A DNA stretch of 64,000 bases from Maribacter halichondriae (GCF_027474825.1 NZ_CP107030.1:2920529-2984528), one strand, 5' to 3'; counted from the stretch's first letter, positions 25,994 to 35,974 are shown. Numbers and translations are program-made. The notes: generated by a model not told the origin, from the sequence alone.

Positions 25994-26001
25994 CAAAAAT
26001 A
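25994..26001 (-). promoter_or_regulatory. -7 promoter box of pdxJ
   Basis: TATTTTTG on the minus strand, 37 nt upstream of the pdxJ ATG, in the divergent region shared with the CBS gene. Confidence 0.55.
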
Positions 26002-26027
26002 CAAATTAGGCATGCCTTTTGATATTT

Positions 26028-26035
26028 TATATTTG
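26028..26035 (+). promoter_or_regulatory. -7 promoter box of the CBS-nadK operon
   Basis: TATATTTG on the plus strand, 24 nt upstream of the ATG at 26059. Confidence 0.6.
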
Positions 26036-26058
26036 TATTTTGCGTTATATTTAGAATT

Positions 26059-26715
26059 ATGCACATTCAGAACCTCATCGTAGAAAATATTACCGTTTTT
26101 AAAACGGATGATTCCTTGAAAAAGGTAATCCGATTTTTTAATGGAAGTGCATTTTCGCACGTTGCCGTCACGGAAAACGATATTTTCTTGGGCGTTCTAA
26201 GTGGCAATGACCTGGAGAATTTTGTGGAAGATAAAAACGTCGGTGACCATCGTTACAATCTTGATTCCTTCTTTGTGAGGAAAGACACCAATTGGTTGGA
26301 TGTTCTAGAGGCCTTTGCGCGAAATGAGGCCAATTTGCTTCCGGTTTTAGGCGATAAGGAAGAGGTTATTGGCTATTACGACCTTACCGATGTGGTCAGT
26401 GTTTTCATAGACACTCCTTTTTTTACCGAACCGGGTGGAATCATCGTAGTTGCAAAAGGAATCAAGGATTATTCTTTCAGCGAAATTGCCCAAATTGTAG
26501 AGAGCAATAATGCGAGACTTATCGGAGGGTTTATTACCGATGTCCGCAATGATGTGATCCAGATTACCATAAAGATAAGCTCTACACATTTGAACGATAT
26601 ACTTCAGACCTTTAGGCGTTATAATTATAATGTCCTTTTTGGTAATAATGACGATCAGTTTCTGGAAGATCTAAAGCAACGATCTGATTATCTCGATAAA
26701 TACCTAAACGTTTAG
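26059..26715 (+). CDS. CBS-domain protein upstream of nadK
   Basis: The 218-residue protein has two CBS motifs (about residues 10-60 and 75-125), which usually bind adenine nucleotides or S-adenosyl ligands. A C-terminal ACT-like domain follows (VVAKGIKDYSFSEIAQIVESNNARLIGGFI). There is no catalytic domain. Four bases separate it from nadK, so a role in sensing nucleotide state for that operon is plausible but inferred. Confidence 0.85.
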   Translation: MHIQNLIVENITVFKTDDSLKKVIRFFNGSAFSHVAVTENDIFLGVLSGNDLENFVEDKNVGDHRYNLDSFFVRKDTNWLDVLEAFARNEANLLPVLGDKEEVIGYYDLTDVVSVFIDTPFFTEPGGIIVVAKGIKDYSFSEIAQIVESNNARLIGGFITDVRNDVIQITIKISSTHLNDILQTFRRYNYNVLFGNNDDQFLEDLKQRSDYLDKYLNV

Positions 26716-26719
26716 TTCG

Positions 26720-27601
26720 ATGAAGGTCGCCATCTATGGTCAAACGTATCAAGAAACTGCCCTTGATTATGTATCCGAATTTTTGGACGAACTTCATAAA
26801 ATTTCTGCCGAGGCATCCATAGAACAAGAATTTTATAGGATGTTGTCCTCGAATCGGGCGATTAAAACATATGATATTTTTACCGAAAACGAAGGTCTCG
26901 ACGCCTCTTTCGATATGTTCGTCAGTTTTGGCGGTGACGGTACCATTCTAAGGGCAACGACCTACGTTCGCGATCTTGGAATCCCCATTGTTGGTGTAAA
27001 TACTGGAAGACTGGGTTTTTTATCCACCTTTAAAAAAGAAGATGTCCGCAAGGTGCTGCAAGAGTTCATAAAGGGAGATTATACGATTGTCGAACGAAGT
27101 TTGGTGACTGTCAGTGCAGTTGAGCCCATTCCCGAGTTTGACAAAATGAATTTTGCTTTGAATGAGGTCACTGTAAGCAGAAAAGATACGACTTCAATGA
27201 TAACCGTCGAGACCTATCTCAATGGCGAATATCTAACTTCATATTGGGCCGACGGACTCATAATTTCCACACCGACGGGTTCTACGGGGTATTCATTAAG
27301 TTGCGGAGGGCCGGTCATGGTACCGACGGTAAAATCATTGATCCTTACACCTATCGCTCCGCACAATTTGAACGCAAGGCCTTTGGTTATCTCCGATGAG
27401 ACTGAAATACGCCTAAAAGTTTCAGGTAGGGAAGAGCATCATTTGGTCTCTCTCGATTCACGCATTGCTTCGGTCGAAAATGGGAAGGAGATAACCATTA
27501 AAAAAGCCGATTTTACTATTAAAATGATCGAGTACACTTCAGAGAGTTTTCTAAAGACCCTTCGCAACAAATTACTGTGGGGTGAAGACAAGCGCAATTG
27601 A
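26720..27601 (+). CDS. nadK: NAD kinase
   Basis: Phosphorylates NAD to NADP. The 293-residue protein carries the diagnostic GGDGT motif (VSFGGDGTILRA near 72-83), NTGRLGFLS, the NE motif region in LNEVTVSR and the glycine-rich DGLIISTPTGSTGYSLSCGGP. It follows the CBS gene by four bases and precedes porG in a conserved flavobacterial order. Confidence 0.95.
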   Translation: MKVAIYGQTYQETALDYVSEFLDELHKISAEASIEQEFYRMLSSNRAIKTYDIFTENEGLDASFDMFVSFGGDGTILRATTYVRDLGIPIVGVNTGRLGFLSTFKKEDVRKVLQEFIKGDYTIVERSLVTVSAVEPIPEFDKMNFALNEVTVSRKDTTSMITVETYLNGEYLTSYWADGLIISTPTGSTGYSLSCGGPVMVPTVKSLILTPIAPHNLNARPLVISDETEIRLKVSGREEHHLVSLDSRIASVENGKEITIKKADFTIKMIEYTSESFLKTLRNKLLWGEDKRN

Positions 27602-27661
27602 ACCTTCCTAAAAACAATAAATACCACTAAAACCTGTTTTATCAAATGAGAACAGGAATAT

Positions 27662-27695
27662 AATTTCGATACGTCGGCGATGCTGACGTGAAATT
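27662..27695 (+). other. Hairpin in the leader upstream of porG
   Basis: AATTTC and ACGTC pair with GACGT and GAAATT across a short loop, with a three-base bulge, about 25 bp before the porG ATG. It lacks a T tract, so it is more likely an mRNA leader structure than a terminator. Confidence 0.4.
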
Positions 27696-27718
27696 GTGTT
27701 TGCAAACCATTAGAATTT

Positions 27719-28414
27719 ATGAAGAAATGTATTGCCGCCATTCTTATCTTGATAAGCATGCAAGCAAGTGCCCAGATGTACGAAATCGGTGCATTTGCAG
27801 GTGGTGCGAATACAATAGGTGACGTAGGTAGAACGAATTATATCTTACCATCGAATCTCGCCGTTGGCGGAATGTTCAAATGGAATGCAAGCAAAAGATA
27901 CGCTTGGCGTGCCAGCATTATCTATGCTAAAATTACTGCAGACGACGCACAATCAAATATTTCTTCTAGAAAACAACGCGGTTTTGTTGTGGACAATACA
28001 GTTTTGGAAACATCGGCCGGACTTGAATTTAACTTCGTCGAATACAACCTTCATAAATTAGGCCCTGCCTTCACCCCCTATCTGTATACCGGAGTCACCT
28101 ACTTTAGATATGATTATAACTATTTCAGTGCAGGGCAATTGGTAGATGCGAATCAACGTGACGGTGCTTTTGCCATACCGATGACTGTTGGTATGAAATT
28201 AAGGGTAAGCCAACAATTTATAATTGGGGCCGAGGTCGGGGCACGTTATACATTTACCGATAATTTGGATGCCAGTAACCCTTCAAAATCGAATATCGGA
28301 CAGCAACTTGACGTAGATTTTGGCAACACCAATAGTAAAGATTGGTATGTTTTTTCAGGAATTACTTTTACATATACCTTCGGTAGAGTACCTTGCGGTG
28401 ATTGTTTTGAGTAA
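27719..28414 (+). CDS. porG: PorG-like outer-membrane protein (DUF6089), type IX secretion component
   Basis: The 231-residue protein has a signal peptide (cleavage after QASA) and a beta-barrel body ending FTYTFGRVPCGDCFE. The DUF6089 family includes PorG, which anchors part of the type IX secretion machinery in the outer membrane. The assignment uses the family pattern plus the conserved position between nadK and uppS. It is eight bases upstream of uppS. Confidence 0.8.
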   Translation: MKKCIAAILILISMQASAQMYEIGAFAGGANTIGDVGRTNYILPSNLAVGGMFKWNASKRYAWRASIIYAKITADDAQSNISSRKQRGFVVDNTVLETSAGLEFNFVEYNLHKLGPAFTPYLYTGVTYFRYDYNYFSAGQLVDANQRDGAFAIPMTVGMKLRVSQQFIIGAEVGARYTFTDNLDASNPSKSNIGQQLDVDFGNTNSKDWYVFSGITFTYTFGRVPCGDCFE

Positions 28415-28422
28415 TTCAAGTT

Positions 28423-29163
28423 ATGAACACCTTAGATGACATTAAAGGGAGCAACCTTCCCAGGCACATCGCCATTATAATGGACGGAAATGGCAGATGG
28501 GCCAAGCAAAAGGGAAAATTACGCATCTTTGGACATGAGAACGGTGTTGGCACGGCCAAAAGAACCGTCGAGAGTTGTGTAAAACTAAATATCGAATACC
28601 TTACCCTATATACTTTTTCTACAGAAAACTGGAAACGTCCGAAACTCGAGGTCGATACTTTGATGAATATACTAGTTTCTTCCCTTCGAAAAGAATTGAA
28701 AACCTTTGTTAAAAACAATGTCCGCCTGAATACGATCGGTGATATTTCGTTATTGCCAAAAAAAGCAAAACGCGAACTGGCCGAGGTTATGGAAAAAACA
28801 AAGGAAAATAAAGGTTTGACCTTGACTTTAGCCTTGAATTATGGTGCCCGTGAAGAGCTTAAAAAAGCCGTTCAAACCATTGCTGGCAAAGTTAAAAATA
28901 ATATAATTTCTCCTGAAAATATTGATGAAACCATTATTAATAACCATCTTTACACGCACAATTTGCCAGATGTAGATTTGTTGATTCGAACCAGTGGGGA
29001 ACATCGGATCAGCAATTTTTTGCTTTGGCAGATAGCATATGCCGAATTATATTTTATTGCCGTATTTTGGCCCGATTTTAGAGAACATCATTTGGTAGAG
29101 GCCATCAAAAATTACCAGAACAGAGAACGAAGATTTGGAAAAACTAGCGAACAACTCAACTAG
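28423..29163 (+). CDS. uppS: Isoprenyl (undecaprenyl) diphosphate synthase
   Basis: Makes the C55 lipid carrier for peptidoglycan and glycan export. The 246-residue cis-prenyltransferase shows HIAIIMDGNGRWAKQKG with the catalytic Asp near residue 21, YLTLYTFSTENWKRP and the C-terminal DLLIRTSGEHRISNFLLWQ segment. It lies between porG and bamA with almost no gap. Confidence 0.95.
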   Translation: MNTLDDIKGSNLPRHIAIIMDGNGRWAKQKGKLRIFGHENGVGTAKRTVESCVKLNIEYLTLYTFSTENWKRPKLEVDTLMNILVSSLRKELKTFVKNNVRLNTIGDISLLPKKAKRELAEVMEKTKENKGLTLTLALNYGAREELKKAVQTIAGKVKNNIISPENIDETIINNHLYTHNLPDVDLLIRTSGEHRISNFLLWQIAYAELYFIAVFWPDFREHHLVEAIKNYQNRERRFGKTSEQLN

Positions 29164-29167
29164 CGAC

Positions 29168-31780
29168 ATGAAACGGTTCATTTCGCTTGAACCCTTATTT
29201 ACACTCCTACTACTTTTCATCACCATTTTTACTACGGCCCAAGATACTTCATATGAAGATGGCAAGAAGTATATTTTGGGAGGTTTGGAAGTAACGGGGT
29301 TGCAAAGTTATAACGAACAGACCGTAAAAACGTATACAGGCCTAAGGGTAGGTCAACCTATAACTATTCCTGGTGATCAAATCAGTGAGGTCATTAAGAA
29401 ATTATGGGGCCTTGAACTTTTCAGCGATATCAACATCTTGATTACAGATATTCAAGGCGATAATATCTTTCTCGAACTTAATATCTTGGAACGCCCCACG
29501 CTTTCAACGGTTACCGTCTACGGTGTAAAACCCAGAAAAGTAGAAGATATCTTAAAAGATACCGACCTCAAAAAAGGGAAAAAGATAACGCAAAGTCTGA
29601 TTGCCAATACGAAGAACTATCTTCAGAATAAGTACAAGAAACAAGGGTATCTCAATTCCCAGGTCAATATTGCGACAGCAAAAGATACCGTTGGAGACAA
29701 TAGCCAAACCATGGTGATCAACATCAAGAAAGGCGATAAGGTGAAAATCCGAGATATTGTCTTTGAAGGGAATGAACAAATAAAGGCGAAGAAGTTGCGC
29801 AAGGCGATGAAAAAGACCAAACAAAAAAAGTTAGGCCGTTTTTGGAAAAAATCAAAATATATTCTTGATGATTATGAAAATGATTTAGATCTGCTAATCG
29901 ATAAATATGCGGAGAACGGTTTTCGTGATGCACGTGTACTTTCCGATTCCATTATTAAGGTAGATGAGAACAATATCGATATTAAGATTAAGGTCGAGGA
30001 AGGTAACAAGTACTATTTTGGGGATATCGATTTTGTTGGGAATAGTGTTTATACGGATCGTGAATTGTCCGCCGTCATGGGTATTAAAAAGGGCGATACC
30101 TACAATGGGGTGTTGTTGCGAGAGCGAATAGCCGATGATTCAAAACCGGACGCCTTCGATATCACCAATCTCTATCAGAACAACGGCTATCTTTTTTCAA
30201 GTATCAATCCGGTTGAGGTTTCTGCGGAAAATGACACCATCAATTTTGAGATTCGGATCATAGAAGGAAAGGAAACCTTTTTAGACCATATCACCGTAAG
30301 TGGAAATGACAGGACCAACGATCATGTGATTTTCAGGGAATTACGTACCCGACCCGGTCAGAAATACAATAAGGGTGATATCATTCGAAGTATCAGGGAG
30401 CTGGGGCAATTAGGCTTCTTCGATGCTGAACAGATCAAACCTGAAGTAGGCAATGCAAACCCCAACGAAGGTACGGTCGATATCAATTATAGTTTGGTCG
30501 AGGCGGGTTCAAGCCAAATTCAACTGCAAGGTGGTTATGGCGGTGGTGGTTTTATCGGCACGTTGGGTCTTTCGTTCAGTAACTTTTCCATTAAAAACTT
30601 ATTCAAGGGCGAGGCCTACAAACCTGTTCCGATGGGAGATGGACAGACTTTTTCCATTAATTTGCAGGCTAGCCGAACCTTTAGGGTATACAGCCTGAAT
30701 TTTTCGGAGCCATGGTTGGGCGGAGTAAAGCCGGTACGTTTTAATCTTTCGATGTCAAGAACACAACAATTTTCGTTCGATTTTCGAACCCGTGACATCG
30801 ATAAATCCCGTCAATTTTCTATTACAGGGGTATCTTTAGGTTTGGCAAAGCGTGTTCTATGGCCTGACGATTATTTCACGGTTTCCCATTCCTTGGGGTA
30901 CCAATTGTACGATTTCAAGAATTACAACATAGGGTTGTTTAGTTTTGGCAATGGAAAGTCGAACTCCTTTACCTATACCTTTGGCCTTACCAGAAATGCT
31001 TTGGGAGGAGGCCGTATTTTTCCTAGGTCTGGCTCTAATTTTACTATCACGGCCAAAATGACCCCTCCGTACTCTTTGTTCAGCAATAAAGACTTCAAAG
31101 CCATACGAAACGAGAGCAGTGCCCTGCTAGAAGAAATCAGGGATCTAGGCCAAGATGACCCAAGGGTAACCATATTGAATAGTCAACGTGAAAAATTGGA
31201 AGAAGAACGTTTCAAGTGGCTGGAGTATTACAAGATAAACTTCAAAGGTGATTGGTATACAACTTTGGCCGGTCGAGAAGATCATGCCTTGGTATTGCGC
31301 ACCAATGCCGAGTTCGGTTTTTTAGGTAGTTACAATACCGATGTTGGTAATGTGCCGTTCGAGCGTTTTTTTGTAGGTGGCACGGGACTTAACAATTTTA
31401 CTTTGGATGGTAGGGATATTGTTCAACTTCGTGGTTATGATGAGCAGACACTAACCCCTATTGACCCGTTGACAGGTAGGCAAGAAGGAGCTCTGGTCTA
31501 CAATAAATTTTCATTAGAACTTCGATATCCATTGACTTTAAAGCCCTCTGCCTCGATTTATGGACTTGCTTTTTTAGAAGGAGGTAATGCTTTCAACAAT
31601 TTTCAGGACTTTAATCCGTTTCAAATAAAACGATCGGCTGGAGTGGGGCTACGAATATTTATGCCGGCATTTGGTCTTTTGGGTATTGATTTGGGTTACG
31701 GGTTTGATCCTGACAACACAGGTCAAGATACAGGGGCACATGGTTGGGAAACACACTTCATTATCGGCCAACAGTTTTAA
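29168..31780 (+). CDS. bamA: Outer-membrane protein assembly factor BamA
   Basis: Central component of the BAM machine that inserts beta-barrel proteins. The 870-residue protein has a signal sequence, five POTRA domains over roughly residues 25-420 and a C-terminal Omp85 barrel ending in the aromatic HFIIGQQF. The barrel includes the conserved FFVGGTGLNNFTLDG and LRGYDEQTLTP loop. The ATG at 29168 follows the uppS stop by four bases; the frame is also open from 29135 but that start overlaps uppS. Confidence 0.95.
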   Translation: MKRFISLEPLFTLLLLFITIFTTAQDTSYEDGKKYILGGLEVTGLQSYNEQTVKTYTGLRVGQPITIPGDQISEVIKKLWGLELFSDINILITDIQGDNIFLELNILERPTLSTVTVYGVKPRKVEDILKDTDLKKGKKITQSLIANTKNYLQNKYKKQGYLNSQVNIATAKDTVGDNSQTMVINIKKGDKVKIRDIVFEGNEQIKAKKLRKAMKKTKQKKLGRFWKKSKYILDDYENDLDLLIDKYAENGFRDARVLSDSIIKVDENNIDIKIKVEEGNKYYFGDIDFVGNSVYTDRELSAVMGIKKGDTYNGVLLRERIADDSKPDAFDITNLYQNNGYLFSSINPVEVSAENDTINFEIRIIEGKETFLDHITVSGNDRTNDHVIFRELRTRPGQKYNKGDIIRSIRELGQLGFFDAEQIKPEVGNANPNEGTVDINYSLVEAGSSQIQLQGGYGGGGFIGTLGLSFSNFSIKNLFKGEAYKPVPMGDGQTFSINLQASRTFRVYSLNFSEPWLGGVKPVRFNLSMSRTQQFSFDFRTRDIDKSRQFSITGVSLGLAKRVLWPDDYFTVSHSLGYQLYDFKNYNIGLFSFGNGKSNSFTYTFGLTRNALGGGRIFPRSGSNFTITAKMTPPYSLFSNKDFKAIRNESSALLEEIRDLGQDDPRVTILNSQREKLEEERFKWLEYYKINFKGDWYTTLAGREDHALVLRTNAEFGFLGSYNTDVGNVPFERFFVGGTGLNNFTLDGRDIVQLRGYDEQTLTPIDPLTGRQEGALVYNKFSLELRYPLTLKPSASIYGLAFLEGGNAFNNFQDFNPFQIKRSAGVGLRIFMPAFGLLGIDLGYGFDPDNTGQDTGAHGWETHFIIGQQF

Positions 31781-31825
31781 CATAAAAATTGTGTCAGGCT
31801 AATCACTTCATTATAAAGGTTTTAG

Positions 31826-31833
31826 TAATTTTG
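31826..31833 (+). promoter_or_regulatory. -7 promoter box of the first ompH-like gene
   Basis: TAATTTTG on the plus strand, 36 nt upstream of the ATG at 31870. The chaperone genes can thus be expressed separately from bamA. Confidence 0.6.
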
Positions 31834-31869
31834 GCACGATATTTTCTATTGGATAAAACGATTATAGCA

Positions 31870-32697
31870 ATGAAAGCAAAATCAAACGTTCTTTTAATCA
31901 TCGCCATAGTGCTTTTTTCATCGTATGCCTTTTCTCAGGCGAGAGGGGTTCGAATAGCCTATATCGATATGGAGTATATTTTGGAAAATGTCGAGGAGTA
32001 CCGAGATGCCAATGAACAATTGGCCGATAAGGTGCAAAAATGGAAAGTTGATATCGAGCAAAAGCAAAGTGTCGTGGAGCAGATGAAGAAAGACCTTATG
32101 GCAGAAAAGGTGCTACTGACCGACGAACTGATTAGCGAACGGGAAGAAGAGATACAGATACTCGAGAAGGAAATGATCGAATATCAACAAGATCGCTTCG
32201 GACCGCAGGGAGACCTCGTATTACAGAAACGTCGTTTGGTACAGCCCATTCAGGATCAAGTATTCAACGAAGTGCAAAAAATCGGGGCCAATAAAAAGTA
32301 TGATTTTATTTTTGATAAATCTGCGGATGTCGTAATGTTGTATTCCGAAAAAAGACACGATATAAGTGACCTGATTTTAAGGGGAATAGCAAGGACGAGA
32401 AAAGTAAGTGCACCGAACAAAAAAGCGAATAATAGAAGCCGACTAGACGATTTTGACGAGGGCGAAGTAGAAGAGGCACCGACCGATGCGCTGCTCGAGC
32501 GACAAGAGAAGGCCAAACAAGCCGAAGCGGCTAGAGAGAAGACCGCCGATGAAAAACGGGCGGAACAATTGAAAATTCGTGAAGAACGTAAAAAGGCGTA
32601 CGAAGCTAGAAGAAAAAAATTATTGGAAGAGAGAGAGGCAAAGAAGAATGCCAAAAAAGAGGAAAAACAAGAAGTAGAAAAAGATAGTATTAATTAA
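31870..32697 (+). CDS. OmpH/Skp-like periplasmic chaperone, long form
   Basis: The 275-residue protein has a signal peptide (cleavage near FSQA), a VRIAYIDMEYILENVEEY start typical of Skp/OmpH, a long coiled coil, and a KYDFIFDKSADVVMLY tail of the Skp core. It then adds a C-terminal extension of about 90 residues that is highly charged and alternates Lys/Arg with Glu/Ala, as in other flavobacterial paralogues. The chaperone is expected to escort barrel precursors to BamA. Confidence 0.9.
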   Translation: MKAKSNVLLIIAIVLFSSYAFSQARGVRIAYIDMEYILENVEEYRDANEQLADKVQKWKVDIEQKQSVVEQMKKDLMAEKVLLTDELISEREEEIQILEKEMIEYQQDRFGPQGDLVLQKRRLVQPIQDQVFNEVQKIGANKKYDFIFDKSADVVMLYSEKRHDISDLILRGIARTRKVSAPNKKANNRSRLDDFDEGEVEEAPTDALLERQEKAKQAEAAREKTADEKRAEQLKIREERKKAYEARRKKLLEEREAKKNAKKEEKQEVEKDSIN

Positions 32698-32750
32698 AAT
32701 GTCTTTACCAACGTAGTGAAGTGATCTGTTAATTTGGAACACAAAATGAA

Positions 32751-32778
32751 GAGATTGCCGCGCTTCGCTCGCAATGAC
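32751..32778. repeat. REP-like imperfect palindrome, copy 2
   Basis: Reverse complement has the GTCATT...AATCTC frame of copy 1 with different stem bases (GCGAGCGAAGCGCGGC in the centre). It lies between the two ompH-like genes. Confidence 0.65.
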
Positions 32779-32827
32779 ATAAAAAAGTAATCAAGTAACA
32801 CTCAAATAAGCAAATAAATTTTAACTC

Positions 32828-33337
32828 ATGAAACAAGTAAAGAAAATAGCTGTAGCCTTAGTATTGTTCGTAGCCACTACAGGTTTTGTCAATGCGCAGA
32901 GTAAAGTTGCACATATCGATGTAACCAAACTGCTTGCCACAATGCCGGAAATGAAGACGGCCGAAGCGGAATTGAAAAAACTCCAAGAGACTTATAGTGC
33001 CGATATTGAAAGCTCTATGACCGAGCTTAAGAACAAATATACTTTATACGAAAATGAGGCTCCTTCGAAAACCGCCGAGGAAAATGAAAAAAGGGCCCAA
33101 GAACTTCAAGGCTATCAAAAGAGTATAGGTGAGTTTCAGCAAACTGCGCAACAAGAAATGCAGAAAAAGCAGCAAGAACTTACCACTCCTATTTTCGAGA
33201 AGGCCAAAGCTGCCATTGAAAGAGTGGCCGCTGCCCAAGGGTTCGATTATGTAATCGATGCGCAACCCGGTACGGGATTGATTGTGGCTAAAGGCAAAGA
33301 CCTTTTGGCCGATGTAAAGAAAGAATTGGGGCTCTAA
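32828..33337 (+). CDS. OmpH/Skp-like periplasmic chaperone, short form
   Basis: The 169-residue Skp-type protein has a signal peptide (cleavage after VNA), then SKVAHIDVTKLLATMPEM, a coiled-coil pair in the middle and the C-terminal GFDYVIDAQPGTGLIVAKGKDLL of Skp. It lacks the charged tail of its upstream paralogue. Tandem ompH copies after bamA are usual in Bacteroidota. Confidence 0.92.
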   Translation: MKQVKKIAVALVLFVATTGFVNAQSKVAHIDVTKLLATMPEMKTAEAELKKLQETYSADIESSMTELKNKYTLYENEAPSKTAEENEKRAQELQGYQKSIGEFQQTAQQEMQKKQQELTTPIFEKAKAAIERVAAAQGFDYVIDAQPGTGLIVAKGKDLLADVKKELGL

Positions 33338-33360
33338 AGAGAATTCCAAAGCCGAAAATG

Positions 33361-33390
33361 AACATCCCGCCCAGGCGGGATGTTTTTGTT
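33361..33390 (+). terminator. Rho-independent terminator of the bamA/ompH block
   Basis: A 10-bp stem AACATCCCGC/GCGGGATGTT with loop CCAG is followed by TTTGTTT. It closes the plus-strand block before convergent minus-strand genes. Confidence 0.88.
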
Positions 33391-34241
33391 TAGAGCAATT
33401 TTCTTTTAATATTTTTCCAACGTAAACTACGAATGAATTTACCTTCTTGCTTGGATACCAAAAAGGGACTTTGTTCTTTTTTGGCTTCAAAATAACCGTA
33501 CATATTATCAACAAAGGCATTGAATTTACTTTGCTTAAATGCCATTTTAATCGAGGCGATCAAAGTAATCCAAAAACCGTAGCGCATGCCGTACATTGCC
33601 CTGCCCTGTAGTAATTTGGCTTTTGCATTATAGGCATTGCCCGTGGGTCGTGAATGTTTGGTCTTTAAATGCTCATCGGTGTAGATTTCAAAACCATGGT
33701 ATTGGGCCAAAAGTTCATCTACGGTATCCCAGCCCATGGCCGATTTGAGTCCGCCAATGGCCTTGAAACAGCTTTTTGAATAGGCTTTGAAGGCACCTCG
33801 CACATGATCTTTGTTCATCGGGTGGTTCAGTTTCCATTCACCACCCTCATCTTGTTCATAGACAAACCCTCCCGCAATACCCACCTGCGGATTTCCCTTA
33901 AAAACAAAAGCAATTTTTTCGAAGTAGTTATCAGGCAAAACAATGTCCGCATCCAGTTTCACTAGAAACTCATAGTTGTCATCCAGTCGTTCAAGGCCTT
34001 TTTTGAATGCATTGATTACTTTGCTGCCAGGCATATGCGCCGTTGAGGAGGTCGTATTGAGTTTTTCAAAAATCGGACTTAATTCCAAAAATTCATCGAT
34101 AATAGTTTCGGTACCATCCGTCGAGTTATCATTTACGATGATCACTTTTTTTGGTTGTAGGCTTTGTCGCAAGATGGAATTAAGGGTATCGGCCAGATGG
34201 GCTTCTTCGTTATGGGCCGGAATTACGATGTAGTAGTTCAT
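33390..34241 (-). CDS. Glycosyltransferase family 2
   Basis: The 283-residue protein has the GT-A fold motifs YYIVIPAHNEEAHL at the start, IIVNDNSTDGTE, and the DXD-like LVKLDADIVLP. It transfers a sugar from a nucleotide donor; the acceptor is unknown. The next gene upstream encodes a methyltransferase 13 bp away, so the two probably act in one pathway. A longer frame from 34283 exists, but ATG 34241 matches GT2 starts. Confidence 0.88.
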   Translation of the reverse strand: MNYYIVIPAHNEEAHLADTLNSILRQSLQPKKVIIVNDNSTDGTETIIDEFLELSPIFEKLNTTSSTAHMPGSKVINAFKKGLERLDDNYEFLVKLDADIVLPDNYFEKIAFVFKGNPQVGIAGGFVYEQDEGGEWKLNHPMNKDHVRGAFKAYSKSCFKAIGGLKSAMGWDTVDELLAQYHGFEIYTDEHLKTKHSRPTGNAYNAKAKLLQGRAMYGMRYGFWITLIASIKMAFKQSKFNAFVDNMYGYFEAKKEQSPFLVSKQEGKFIRSLRWKNIKRKLL

Positions 34242-34254
34242 TTTAAGTGTCAAT

Positions 34255-34788
34255 TCAGGATTCAGAATTTTTCCTGACGGCATAAATAATATAATACCTT
34301 GGCGTAAACCGACGTAGTAAAGGTCTTATCCCAATTTTTTTAACAGGATTGGTCCACTTCGCACTATCCTTGATTTCCCAACCCGATTTTTCTAGGAGCC
34401 AATCAAATTGCCAATCTTCAAATTCATGGTAATGTCGGTCCCATGGATCCGTTTTGCTTCGATACGCCGGTGAGAACCATAACTGTAATGGAATACTAGC
34501 AACCAATTTAGTTGCTTTGATTTCTTTTAGGACATTGTAAGGAGCCAAAAGGTGTTCGAAAATCTCAAAGGCGGTAACGACCGATGCATCGGAATTCTTA
34601 ACTGAAGAAAAGTCAATATCGAGATCTTCTCCGTTGGTATTTTCAACATGGTATCCTTCTTCCTTCATAATTTTAGAAAAAGGGTTTTCTACACCTAAAT
34701 CGAGTATAGATTGGTCTTTAGATATATGTTTCTGAAGAAAAGATAAAGTGTGTTGAAAACGTTTGTTCGGAAAGGTCTTTTCGTACAT
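34255..34788 (-). CDS. Class I SAM-dependent methyltransferase
   Basis: A short 177-residue methyltransferase with motif I ILDLGVEN, then an acidic loop (DIDFSS), VVTAFEIFEHLLAPYNVLKEI and a C-terminal RFTPRYYIIYAVRK. It is compact compared with typical enzymes of the class. It lies 13 bp upstream of the glycosyltransferase and downstream of the ketoacyl-synthase gene. Substrate unknown. Confidence 0.78.
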   Translation of the reverse strand: MYEKTFPNKRFQHTLSFLQKHISKDQSILDLGVENPFSKIMKEEGYHVENTNGEDLDIDFSSVKNSDASVVTAFEIFEHLLAPYNVLKEIKATKLVASIPLQLWFSPAYRSKTDPWDRHYHEFEDWQFDWLLEKSGWEIKDSAKWTNPVKKIGIRPLLRRFTPRYYIIYAVRKNSES

Positions 34789-34888
34789 TCACAAGGTTTC
34801 TAATTTGAAGAATTTCAAATTTCAGGTTGTTACAGTTAAGCACTCAAATTTAAGGTAAAATAATTTTAAATATGAAACCTGAAACTTT

Positions 34889-35946
34889 CTAAACCCGATA
34901 AACTATCGCATTGATATTCATACCCGCGCCAACACTGGCAAAGATAATAACATCTCTTTTTGTGATACTTTGATTTTCGATTTTTCCGTCTCGGATCATA
35001 TCAAGTAAAGTCGGTATCGTCGCTACCGAGCTATTGCCCAATTGCGCAATGTTCATGGGCATGATGCCATCTGGCATTTCAAGATCATATAATTCATAGA
35101 ATCGCTTGACGATGGCTTCGTCCATTTTTTCATTGGCCTGATGGATGAGTATTTTTTTGACGTTGTCGATGGTAACACCACTGTCATCCAAACATTCTTT
35201 CATGGCAAGGGGCACGTGGGTCAGGGCGAATTCATAAATTTTTCGTCCGTACATCTTGATATAATTGACATCGCTATCTTGACTTGTATCATAGGATGGG
35301 CCAAAAAACAAAAAATTAGCTTCTTCATACGAATGGGTTGCCGAAATATGTGATAAAATCGCACCCGCCTGGTTCGATTTCTCAATTATCGCCGCACCGG
35401 CCCCATCAGAATAGATCATCGAGTCGCGGTCATTCTTGTCGACGACCCTAGAGAGCGTTTCTGCCCCGATTACAAGGCATTTTTTTGCCATTCCACTTTT
35501 GATAAAGGCGTTGGCCTGGATGACTCCTTCTATCCAGCCAGGGCATCCGAATAAAACATCATAAGCGACGCATCTTGGATTTTGATCTCGAGATAATGCT
35601 TCACACGAGTGGCAAGACTAGGTACAGTATCCGCCTGGGTCTTCCCGAAGGAAACATCCCCAAAATTATGGGCGAAAATGATATAGTCTAATTCTTCCTT
35701 ATTGATTCCAGCACTCGTAATTGCTTTTTCTGCGGCAAAAAAGGCAAGGTCGGAGGTGTTCAAATGGTCTTTGGCGTAGCGTCTGGCTCCTATCCCGGTA
35801 ATAGATTTGAACTTTTCGATAATAACCGAGTTGGTATATTTAAAGGAAGTTCCGTCGGCATTAAGAAATTCGTGTGCCGTAAAATCGCTATTTTCTACTA
35901 TTTTTGAGGGAAGGTAGCTTCCAGTGCCCGTAATGCCGATATTCAT
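34889..35946 (-). CDS. Ketoacyl-synthase III-like protein (FabH-related; frameshifted)
   Basis: Restored 352-residue thiolase-fold protein. The active cysteine is in YDVLFGCPGWIEG, with histidine and asparagine expected in ILIHQANEKMDEA and MNIAQLGNSSVATIP. The N-terminal part ends prematurely because the frame is lost in an A4 run on the minus strand (about 35580-35583). One extra A gives EIKNPRCVAYDVLFG. It belongs to a FabH-like subgroup of Bacteroidota and is probably not the primary FabH. It has its own -7 box and stands upstream of the methyltransferase and glycosyltransferase genes. Confidence 0.88.
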
Positions 35947-35966
35947 GGTTAACGTACTGATTTTTA

Positions 35967-35974
35967 CAAAGATA
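35967..35974 (-). promoter_or_regulatory. -7 promoter box of the ketoacyl-synthase gene
   Basis: TATCTTTG on the minus strand, 20 nt upstream of the ATG at 35946. Confidence 0.6.
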